A DNA stretch of 64,000 bases from JALZKA01 sp963721645 (GTDB lineage Bacteria > Actinomycetota > Thermoleophilia > Solirubrobacterales > 70-9): assembly GCA_963721645.1 (NCBI GenBank), contig CAVRJK010000002.1, positions 1,612,001-1,676,000 on the forward strand, read 5' to 3'. Each line of letters opens with the position of its first letter. The first letter of the stretch is position 1. This document shows, piece by piece, positions 52,109 through 59,358 of this stretch. Under the pieces are notes generated by a model, which did not search any database, had not been told where the DNA came from, and was given only the letters and a program-made list of their open reading frames with translations. The translations under genes and the position numbers were made by a program.

Positions 52109-52777
52109 ATGCGCAACCTGCGCTTGGCCGCGGCAATCGCGGCAGCCCTCCTGGCCATTGCGGCTCCGTCCGCAGCGGCGCACGAGGGAAATCCGGACTT
52201 CAGATCAGTGATCGACCAGGTCGATCCCTCGACCCCTGGGCTCGACGTCGAGGTCGTGAACTTCGACGACAGCCTCAGGCTCATCAATCACTCCGAAGAG
52301 GACGTGGTGATCGAGGGATACGAGGGCGAGCCGTATGCGCGAATCCTCTCCGACGGCTCGGTCGAGCTCAATCGCAATTCGCCCGCCTACTACCTCAACG
52401 ACGACCGATTTGCCGAGTCCGAGGTGCCCGAAGGCGTCGATCCCGGCGACCCCCCGGATTGGGAGCTCGTCGATCGCTCCTCGATGCTCGAGTGGCACGA
52501 CCACCGCATGCACTGGATGTCAACCTCGCTGCCGCCTCAGGTTGAGGACGAGTCCGAGGAGTCGAAGATCTTCGAGTACTCGATCCCGATCGAGGTCGCG
52601 GGAAGCGGTGGGGCGATCGAGGGGACGCTCACCTGGGTCGGCCGTGACGACTCCGGCTTTCCGCTGCTTCCGGTCGCCCTTACGGGAATTGCAATCGTGA
52701 TCGCGGTTGGCGCCGCGCTGCTTCGCCGACGCCGTTGGACAACCGAGGGCTCTGGCGGCGAGGACACCACTTGGTGA
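52109..52777 (+). CDS. Exported, C-terminally anchored protein of the copper cluster (222 aa)
   Basis: Signal peptide NLRLAAAIAAALLAIAAPSA followed by AA, then mature HEGNPDFRS beginning with His. The middle is an acidic beta-rich domain (RLINHSEEDVVIEGYEGEPY, WHDHRMHWMSTSLPPQV with a His/Met cluster). C-terminal TM LLPVALTGIAIVIAVGAALL, then RRRRW. It overlaps the CopC-CopD gene by 4 nt. His/Met richness and context suggest copper binding outside the membrane; no experimentally named family is recognised. Confidence 0.78.
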   Translation: MRNLRLAAAIAAALLAIAAPSAAAHEGNPDFRSVIDQVDPSTPGLDVEVVNFDDSLRLINHSEEDVVIEGYEGEPYARILSDGSVELNRNSPAYYLNDDRFAESEVPEGVDPGDPPDWELVDRSSMLEWHDHRMHWMSTSLPPQVEDESEESKIFEYSIPIEVAGSGGAIEGTLTWVGRDDSGFPLLPVALTGIAIVIAVGAALLRRRRWTTEGSGGEDTTW

Positions 52778-54501
52778 AATCCCGAGCGCCAATCGCCTTC
52801 CTGGTAGCGGTTGCGGCGGCCCTGTCGGCGCCTGCGTTCGCGTGGGCGCACGCAACGCTCGAAAGCTCCAGTCCCGAGCGCGGCGCCAACCTCCCCGAAG
52901 CGCCTGAAGCGATCGAGCTTCACTTCTCCGAGCCCGTGGAGGGCAGCTTTGGGTCGTTGCGCGTCTTTGCGAGCACGGGCGAGCAGCTCGACGGCCTCGA
53001 GACCTTCAGACCCGGCGGTGAGGGCTCCGACCTGGGCATGCGCCCGCCCGCCGACCTCGATGACGGCACCTACACCGTCACGTACCGCGTCATCTCCGCC
53101 GACTCCCACCCGGTCTCGGGCGGCTTCGTCTTCAGCGTGGGCGACTCGGGTGCCGCACCCTCGGAGAGCGTGTCGGAGCTCCTCGAGGACACCGTCGCGG
53201 GGAGCGCCACCAAGGCAGCCGCCATGGTGGCTCGCTTCCTGAGCTACGCCGCGACGGCTCTGGTCGTTGGCGTCCTCGCTTTTGCTCTCCTCGTCTTCGG
53301 ACCGGCCGCTCGCCGCGTCGGGCAACGGGGCGAAGTCTGGAACTCGGCCGAGAGCGCCTTCGAGGCCAGGTCGCGCTCGCTGGTCAAAGGCGGGGCCGTG
53401 ATCGGCTTGGCCGGCGGCGCAGTCGGGATCGTCTCCCAAGGGGCAATTGCAGGTGGAACGTCGGCCTGGTCGGCGATTGATCCGTCGGTGGTGGGGGACG
53501 TCCTGAGCACGCGGTTCGGCACGGTCTGGGGCCTTCGCGAACTCGCATGGCTCGTGGTACTCGTCGCGACGTTCCTGCCCCTTCCCTATTCCCGCGGCAG
53601 CCTTCTGGCACTTGCCCTTCCCCTGAGCTTTGTTCTGGCCGCTCCGAGCCTCAGCGGGCACGCATCCACCTACACCCCCGAGGCGCTCCTGCTCCCCGCG
53701 AACGTCGCCCACGTCGCGGCCATGTCCGTTTGGGTAGGCGGCATCGCGGCTCTGGCCATTGGCGTTCGTTCGGCGACCCGGAAGCTCGAACCCACGGGTC
53801 GCTCTCGACTACTGGCGGAGACCATGTCCCGCTTCTCCCCCTTCGCCCTCGGGAGCGTCGTCGTCCTCGCCGCCACCGGGACGATCCAGGCGATCACCTA
53901 TCTGGAATCTCTCTCCGACCTCTGGGACACGGGCTTCGGGCGCGCGGTCGGAGCGAAGATCATCCTCCTCGGAGCCCTGATCGCGATCGGAGCGGTCCAC
54001 CGCAGGCGCTCGCTGCCCCTTCTGCGCGAGGCGGCCGCAGGAGATTCGGCACCCGACAGAGGGGGCAAGATCGCGATGCGTTCGCTTCGCTCTGAGCTCG
54101 CGTTGTTCGCCGCCGTGCTGACCGCGACGGCGATCCTCGTCGGGGAGCCGCCGCCCGGACGCGCAGCCGAGGGGCCGCAAAGCGCGACAACGCTCACCGG
54201 CGATGTCCAGCTCGACGTGACAGTCGACCCCGCACTCGCTGGCTCGAACGAGATCCACCTCTACCTCTTCGACGCCCGGGACGGCTCGCAATACGACGTG
54301 CCGAAGGGGGTCGAGCTCCACGCGAGCCTCCCCGAGGAGGACGTCGGGCCGATCGTCGTCGACATCGAGAAGTCGGGGCCGGGCCACTACACCGCGCCGG
54401 ACGCACCGCTCGGCATCCCCGGTACCTGGGAGCTCGAGCTCTCGGGCCGCATCTCGCGCTTCGAGGACCTGACGGGATCCGTGGAGGTCGAGGTCCGTTG
54501 A
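52774..54501 (+). CDS. CopC-CopD fusion copper resistance/uptake protein (575 aa)
   Basis: Start GTG 52774. Signal peptide to AFAWA, then mature HATLESSSPERGANLPEAPE (CopC, N-terminal His copper ligand) with TVTYRVISADSHPVSGGFVF. Residues about 135-450 are the CopD membrane domain with some eight TM helices (LSYAATALVVGVLAFALLVF; NVAHVAAMSVWVGGIAALAI). The last 100 residues are a YtkA-like beta domain (GDVQLDVTVDPALAGSNEIH). It probably moves or buffers copper across the membrane. Co-transcribed with the preceding His-rich protein and perhaps the YcnI-like gene. Confidence 0.92.
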   Translation: MKSRAPIAFLVAVAAALSAPAFAWAHATLESSSPERGANLPEAPEAIELHFSEPVEGSFGSLRVFASTGEQLDGLETFRPGGEGSDLGMRPPADLDDGTYTVTYRVISADSHPVSGGFVFSVGDSGAAPSESVSELLEDTVAGSATKAAAMVARFLSYAATALVVGVLAFALLVFGPAARRVGQRGEVWNSAESAFEARSRSLVKGGAVIGLAGGAVGIVSQGAIAGGTSAWSAIDPSVVGDVLSTRFGTVWGLRELAWLVVLVATFLPLPYSRGSLLALALPLSFVLAAPSLSGHASTYTPEALLLPANVAHVAAMSVWVGGIAALAIGVRSATRKLEPTGRSRLLAETMSRFSPFALGSVVVLAATGTIQAITYLESLSDLWDTGFGRAVGAKIILLGALIAIGAVHRRRSLPLLREAAAGDSAPDRGGKIAMRSLRSELALFAAVLTATAILVGEPPPGRAAEGPQSATTLTGDVQLDVTVDPALAGSNEIHLYLFDARDGSQYDVPKGVELHASLPEEDVGPIVVDIEKSGPGHYTAPDAPLGIPGTWELELSGRISRFEDLTGSVEVEVR

Positions 54502-54553
54502 ACCCCTTGCACAGAAAAACCGCCCATCTGGGCACGAAAGAAGGAGATCTTCC

Positions 54554-55249
54554 ATGAAGAGAACAGCAGTAGTTACCGGCGTAGCCGGCCTGATCCTTGC
54601 GCTGCCGATGGCAGCTCAAGGCCATGTGACGGTTCAACCGCCAGAGGCGGCATCGGAGTCGTTCAGCCGTATCGACGTCCGAGTCCCCAACGAGACGGAT
54701 GACGCAAACACGACAAAGGTCGAAGTCGAGATGCCGGACGACTTCTATTTTGCGTCCTACGAGCCCGTGGCGGGTTGGAGCGCCGAGGTTCAAAAGGAGA
54801 AGCTCGACGAGCCTGTTGAGATCGAGGAAGGTTTCGAGGCGACCGAGCGGGTCACAACGGTCACCTTCGAAGCCGACGGCGAGGGCATTCCGCCCGGTGC
54901 CTTCCAGGATTTCGGCCTATCGGTCCTGATCCCGGGCGAGCCTGGCGACACGCTCACCTTCCCCGCGCTCCAGACCTATGACGACGGCGAAGTCGTCCGC
55001 TGGGTCGGGGACCCGGAGTCTGACGAGCCCGCTGCGACGGTGACCGTCACCGAAGGTGGCGAGGATCATCACGCCGCGGCAACCGAGGATGAGGGGACAG
55101 AGCACGCCGAAGGCGACGACGCGGACGAGGCTTCCGCGGACGATGGTGACGACGACGGCTCTGACGGCATGACGATTGCCGCACTCGCCCTCGGCGGGGT
55201 CGGCTTCCTGATGGGCGGCATCAGCCTCGCCCGCACGCGGAAGGGCTGA
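54554..55249 (+). CDS. YcnI-like (DUF1775) copper-binding exported protein
   Basis: The 231-aa protein has signal peptide to MAAQG, then mature HVTVQPPEAASESFSRIDVR and PNETDDANTTKVEVEMPDDF, characteristic of YcnI. The N-terminal His of the mature protein is the copper ligand in the Bacillus homologue. VAGWSAEVQKEKLDEPVEIE and GAFQDFGLSVLIPGEPGD follow. A long Asp/Glu/His-containing linker precedes the C-terminal TM anchor MTIAALALGGVGFLMGG. It follows CopC-CopD by 52 nt with ribosome binding site GAAGGAGA. Confidence 0.92.
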   Translation: MKRTAVVTGVAGLILALPMAAQGHVTVQPPEAASESFSRIDVRVPNETDDANTTKVEVEMPDDFYFASYEPVAGWSAEVQKEKLDEPVEIEEGFEATERVTTVTFEADGEGIPPGAFQDFGLSVLIPGEPGDTLTFPALQTYDDGEVVRWVGDPESDEPAATVTVTEGGEDHHAAATEDEGTEHAEGDDADEASADDGDDDGSDGMTIAALALGGVGFLMGGISLARTRKG

Positions 55250-55258
55250 CCGAAAGAG

Positions 55259-56146
55259 CTAAGGCTCGAGGACACGCACGGCAGGTTCGCCCACGGAGTC
55301 GAGGCTCTCGGGGCAGACCTTGTCGAGCGTGTCCTCGGTCGTGTGCCAGTACTCGCCCGGGCGCGCGTCGCCGCCGAACGTGAAGTCGATGATGTCCAAG
55401 GCCGGGATTCCAGCCTCGACGAACGGGACGTGGTCGTCCCCGATGCCCTCGGTTTCCCCCTCGAATGGCGAGGCTGATCCGTCAATCTCGCGAGCCTCCT
55501 CAGCGAACCTGCCGTAGATCGACTCATCTGAGAAAGCCTCCTTCGGGATCTGGAGATCACAGTCGCCGACCAGGTCGAAAAGGACCATCGACTTGATCTC
55601 CGCGATCGGCGGCGAGCCGTTCTCGCCTGACTCCGCGTAGACCACGTACTGCTGGGAGCCCCGCGTCCCGTCCTCCTCGAACGGCAGCTCACCGCGGGCC
55701 TCCTCGGCGTCGAAGAGGGCGATCGAGACCGACGGGCCGTCGAGCGGCGCCCCGGCAGCCAACACGCGCGCAAGCTCGAGTACGACCGCGACCCCGGAGG
55801 CGCCGTCATTTGCCCCCACGAAGCCAGGGATGTCCTTGGTGTCGTGGTGGGCGCCGACGACGACCGTCCCCTCCCCGCTTCCCGGGATGGTCGCAACGAC
55901 GTTTGCGAGGGGCTCTTGAATCACCACGTCCTCAGCCCCGGCCTCCTCGAGGCGGGCCTTCAGAAAATCCACCAGCTCGCGGCTTTCAGGCGAACCGGAC
56001 GGTCTCGGCCCGATCTCGACCTGCGCCTCCAGGTCCGCAAAGGCACGCTCGGAGTCGAAGCGGTCCGGGGCGTCGAGATCCGCGTCAGCGGATCCGCAAC
56101 CTGCAAGCACCAAGACCGCAATCACCGGGAATATGGCGAGAAACAC
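55259..56146 (-). CDS. M28-family zinc peptidase lipoprotein (glutaminyl-cyclase-like)
   Basis: The 295-aa lipoprotein has lipobox VLAGC. Metal motifs: VGAHHDTKD, GANDGASGVAVVLELAR, LFDAEEA, LFDLVGDCDLQI and GEYWHTTEDTLDKV, the M28 set of two His, two Asp and Glu. The LFDLVGDCDLQIPKEAF segment is closer to bacterial glutaminyl cyclase-like proteins than to aminopeptidases. It acts outside the cytosol. Its 3' end is 9 nt from the convergent YcnI-like gene stop; its 5' end is 22 nt from the divergent WS/DGAT gene. Confidence 0.88.
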   Translation of the reverse strand: MFLAIFPVIAVLVLAGCGSADADLDAPDRFDSERAFADLEAQVEIGPRPSGSPESRELVDFLKARLEEAGAEDVVIQEPLANVVATIPGSGEGTVVVGAHHDTKDIPGFVGANDGASGVAVVLELARVLAAGAPLDGPSVSIALFDAEEARGELPFEEDGTRGSQQYVVYAESGENGSPPIAEIKSMVLFDLVGDCDLQIPKEAFSDESIYGRFAEEAREIDGSASPFEGETEGIGDDHVPFVEAGIPALDIIDFTFGGDARPGEYWHTTEDTLDKVCPESLDSVGEPAVRVLEP

Positions 56147-56168
56147 ACAGAGAGGGTAGGTTCCACCT

Positions 56169-57611
56169 ATGTCACAGGGTCACATGGACAGGCTCTCGGC
56201 ACTCGACGTCTCGTTCCTCACGAACGAGTCGTCCGTGGCGCACATGCACGTCGGAGGCGTGATGATCTTCGAGGGGCCTCCGCCTGCCTACGAGGACATG
56301 CTTGGGCACATCCGCTCGCGCCTTCACCTCGTCCCCCGCTTCAGGCAAAAGCTCGCGCATCCGCCGATCGAGACCGGGCGCCCACTCTGGGTCGACGACC
56401 CCACGTTCAACCTCGAGTATCACGTGCGTCACTCGGCCCTGCCTTCGCCAGGCTCCGAGGAACAGCTCCGAAATCTTGCTGCCCGCGTCTTTTCCCAGCA
56501 ACTAGACCGCACGAAGCCGCTCTGGGAGCTATGGCTGGTCCAAGGCCTCACGCGCAAGCGCTTCGCGATCGTCTCGAAGACCCACCACGCCCTGGTCGAC
56601 GGTGTCTCCGGAGTCGACATCGCCACCGTTCTCTTCGACCTGAAGCCTGTGCCCGAGCCGGCCAAGACCGAACACGACTGGATTCCCTCACCGCAGCCCT
56701 CTTCGGCGCAGCTCGCGGCCAAGGGGTTCGGTGGCTTGGCGAAGATCCCGCTCGCGCTGGCTCGCCGCGCGGAACGCGCCGCATCACACCCACGCGACTC
56801 ACTGGCCCGAGCAACCGAGATGGCCGGCGCCGTGGGCGAGGTCGCCTGGAACTTTGCGAATCCGGCGCCGGCAGTGCCCCTCAACGTCCCGATCGGCTCG
56901 CATCGGCGCTTCGTCTGGGTGCGCTCGGACCTCGCTCAGTTCAAGGGAATCAAGGACGTCCTGGGCGGCACGGTCAACGACGTTGTCCTGGCCGTCGTGG
57001 GGGGCGGAGTCAGGGACTGGCTGCAAGCGCGCGGAATCAAAACCGAAGGCATGGAGATTCGCGCACAGGTGCCCGTATCGATCCGGAGCACCGACGGCCA
57101 CGGGCAGCTCGGCAATCAGATCACCGCGATGCGCGCTGCGCTGCCTGTCTACATCGAGGATCCCGTCCTTCGCCTCGAGCGCGTGAAGGAGCAGATGAAG
57201 GACCTCAAGGAGTCGAGGCAGGCCCTCGGCGCCGAGGTGATCTCGCGCTTCAACGACTTCGCGCCGCCGACGATCCTCGCGCAGGCTGCGCGCATCAACT
57301 TCTCGACCCGGCTCTTCAACATGGTCGTGACCAACGTGCCCGGCCCCCAGATGCCGATCTACCTGTTGGGCCGCGAGCTCGAGGACATGTTCCCGGTCGG
57401 CTTCCTACCCCCGGACCAGACGCTCTTCGTCGCGATCATGTCCTACAACGGCGCCGTCAACTTTGGCCTGCTCGCGGACTACGACTCGATGGAGGACGTG
57501 CAGGTGATCGCCGACGGCATCGAGGGATCACTCGCCGATCTGTCCGCCGCAGCTGAAGAGGTCCGGCGCGAGCGCGATGCGGAAGCCGAAGCCGCGACCG
57601 CAGAGGCGTAG
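56169..57611 (+). CDS. Wax ester synthase / diacylglycerol acyltransferase (WS/DGAT)
   Basis: Acyl-CoA-dependent enzyme making wax esters or triacylglycerol. The 480-aa protein has DRLSALDVSFLTNESSVAHM, PRFRQKL, LDRTKPLWELWLVQGL, and the catalytic KTHHALVDGVSG (HHxxxDG, His139, His140, Asp144). GGTVNDVVLAVVGGGVRDWL, LGNQITAMRAALPV and VTNVPGPQMPIYLLGRELED mark the C-terminal UPF0089 domain. Typical of Actinomycetota storage-lipid metabolism. Start at ATG 56169; ATG 56184 is possible. Confidence 0.94.
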   Translation: MSQGHMDRLSALDVSFLTNESSVAHMHVGGVMIFEGPPPAYEDMLGHIRSRLHLVPRFRQKLAHPPIETGRPLWVDDPTFNLEYHVRHSALPSPGSEEQLRNLAARVFSQQLDRTKPLWELWLVQGLTRKRFAIVSKTHHALVDGVSGVDIATVLFDLKPVPEPAKTEHDWIPSPQPSSAQLAAKGFGGLAKIPLALARRAERAASHPRDSLARATEMAGAVGEVAWNFANPAPAVPLNVPIGSHRRFVWVRSDLAQFKGIKDVLGGTVNDVVLAVVGGGVRDWLQARGIKTEGMEIRAQVPVSIRSTDGHGQLGNQITAMRAALPVYIEDPVLRLERVKEQMKDLKESRQALGAEVISRFNDFAPPTILAQAARINFSTRLFNMVVTNVPGPQMPIYLLGRELEDMFPVGFLPPDQTLFVAIMSYNGAVNFGLLADYDSMEDVQVIADGIEGSLADLSAAAEEVRRERDAEAEAATAEA

Positions 57612-57615
57612 ACCA

Positions 57616-57924
57616 ATGGAAGGCGGCCCCTTCCGCTACCACCTCGAGCTGACGCCCGAGCAGCTGAAGATCGTCCACACCGCGCTCAAGAGCCTTCTCG
57701 ACGACTTCGGCCACGACGAGCCCGAGATCCATCGGATCATCCACTCCCTCCTCGACAAGCTCCCAGACGAGCACGCCATCAGGGCGATCCGGATCGGCGA
57801 GGACGGCGCGCCGGCCCCGGTCGTGGACATCACGCCGCCGGGCACCCCCAGGCCCGAGCCGCCAGAGGGCGACGAGCCGCCCACTCTGCCGCCAAGCCTG
57901 GGTCCGGCCGACGGCGCCGCCTGA
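57616..57924 (+). CDS. Small hypothetical protein downstream of WS/DGAT (102 aa)
   Basis: ATG 57616 is 4 nt after the WS/DGAT stop, so coupled expression is likely. Residues 1-60 are helical with FRYHLELTPEQLKIVHTALK and HRIIHSLLDKLPDEHAIRAI. The remainder is Pro-rich and disordered (PPGTPRPEPPEGDEPPTLPP). No family recognised; a partner or regulator of the acyltransferase is only context inference. Confidence 0.7.
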   Translation: MEGGPFRYHLELTPEQLKIVHTALKSLLDDFGHDEPEIHRIIHSLLDKLPDEHAIRAIRIGEDGAPAPVVDITPPGTPRPEPPEGDEPPTLPPSLGPADGAA

Positions 57925-58018
57925 CCTCGCCTCCCTTAAAGCTCCGACCGGCCGCCATTGACCGTTCTGTGGGACGGACAACGTCGACCGGGTGGCTGGT
58001 GCGTAGCCTGACCCGCCC

Positions 58019-58906
58019 GTGTCCCTCTCGGTTCAGATCGGCCTGCTTTTGTCGCTTGCGACGGCGTTCGCGTCCGTTCTGGGCTTCCTCTACAAGCATC
58101 GCGGCGCCATCGCGATGCCCGAGGTGGACATGCGCCGGCCGCTGCGCACCTCGTTCGCGCTCTTCAAGAACCCCTGGTACACGCTCGGAATCGTGACGGC
58201 GACAGTCGGCTGGGGCTTCCACGTCGGCGCCCTGGCTCTCGCCCCCATCTCGCTCGTCCAGGCGACGATCGCGGGAGGGCTCGTCATGCTCACAGTCGTC
58301 GCCGACCGGCTGTTCGCCCATCAGGTGACCCGTCGCGAGTGGATCGGCGTGGCGCTGGCCGCGCTCGGCCTTGCATTCCTCGCGGCCACCCTTGGCGACA
58401 CCGCCTCGGAGGCACACTCCGATTACGAGACGGCCAGGCTCGTGCCGTTCCTTGTCATCGTCACGGGGGCTGCGCTCGTCGTCGCGTGGCGAGCCTCCGG
58501 CAGCGTCCGCGAGGGCATCATGTTCGGCGCCTCCGCCGGCCTTTTTTGGGCTGCGTCCGACACCGCGATCAAGGCGCTTTCGGACGGAATCGGCGAGAAG
58601 AGCCCGTTCGAGATCCTGATCACCCCCTTGGCCCTCCTGATCGCACTCGCCTCGATCGCGGGGCTCGTCGTGTCGGCCCGGAGCCTTCAGGTCGGCAAGG
58701 CGGTGCCGGTCATCGCCATCACCAGCGTCGCCGCGAACACGCTGACCATCGCCGCAGGACCCATCGTCTTCGAGGAGCCCCAGCCAGACGACCCGCTGGG
58801 CGTCGCTCTGCGAATCGCCGCGTTCATCCTGGTGATCGGCGCCGCCGCATTGACACCCGCGCCGATCAGCGCGGCGGAGGCGGTTGAAGCTTCAGACTCG
58901 GCCTAG
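58019..58906 (+). CDS. DMT-superfamily (EamA/NIPA-like) membrane transporter
   Basis: The 295-aa protein has about nine to ten TM helices in two repeats. It begins SLSVQIGLLLSLATAFASVL, includes HVGALALAPISLVQATIAGG and IGVALAALGLAFLAATLGD, and has a second half GASAGLFWAASDTAIKALSD and VPVIAITSVAANTLTIAAGP. The layout matches EamA/NIPA drug-metabolite transporters; substrate (possibly Mg2+ or a small metabolite) unknown. GTG start. Confidence 0.85.
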   Translation: MSLSVQIGLLLSLATAFASVLGFLYKHRGAIAMPEVDMRRPLRTSFALFKNPWYTLGIVTATVGWGFHVGALALAPISLVQATIAGGLVMLTVVADRLFAHQVTRREWIGVALAALGLAFLAATLGDTASEAHSDYETARLVPFLVIVTGAALVVAWRASGSVREGIMFGASAGLFWAASDTAIKALSDGIGEKSPFEILITPLALLIALASIAGLVVSARSLQVGKAVPVIAITSVAANTLTIAAGPIVFEEPQPDDPLGVALRIAAFILVIGAAALTPAPISAAEAVEASDSA

Positions 58907-58931
58907 CCGCCTGGCGGCCAAGCGTTACGGG

Positions 58932-59228
58932 CTAAAACCCCAGTGCGAACTTCGCGTCCTCGGACATCATCTCCGGGGACCACGGTGGGTCGAAGGTCAT
59001 TTCGGGGCGGACGGCGTTGACGCCTTCGAGGTCTCCCACGAACTCGATCATCTGCTCGGAGACCTGCGGGCCGATCGGACACGCAGGCGTCGTCAGGGTG
59101 AACTTCACCTCGACGTCCGCCTCTTCGATGTTGACGTCGTACACGAGACCGAGGGAGACGAAATCAAGACCCAGCTCAGGGTCGATGACCTCTTCCAGCG
59201 CCTCGTAGACCTCTTCTTCTGTGACCAT
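58932..59228 (-). CDS. MIP18/DUF59 family Fe-S assembly protein (SufT/PaaD-like)
   Basis: The 98-aa protein has VTEEEVYEALEEVIDPELGL, then DFVSLGLVYDVNIEEADVEV, and TTPACPIGPQVSEQMIEFVG with the conserved reactive Cys. Such SufT-like proteins help deliver Fe-S clusters and usually sit at the end of actinobacterial suf operons. Here the gene is 16 kb away from sufD, which fits the scattered SUF arrangement. Start chosen at ATG 59228 (MVTEEEV); a longer frame to 59303 has an unlikely N-terminus. Confidence 0.9.
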   Translation of the reverse strand: MVTEEEVYEALEEVIDPELGLDFVSLGLVYDVNIEEADVEVKFTLTTPACPIGPQVSEQMIEFVGDLEGVNAVRPEMTFDPPWSPEMMSEDAKFALGF

Positions 59229-59358
59229 GGTCCAAGCGTACAGGCGCCCGACCCTACCGGCGGTCGGAACTTCCTGAGAACCGGCGCATTTCTGGCCGGA
59301 CATCGCCTACGATCCGCGATCGGATCAGGTGACCCCGGGAATCTAAAAGGAGCATTCT

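Noticed and set aside
55844..57556. 570-aa Arg/Pro/Ala-rich plus-strand frame overlapping WS/DGAT
   Set aside because: Shadow of the acyltransferase frame; Arg-rich composition and no motif.
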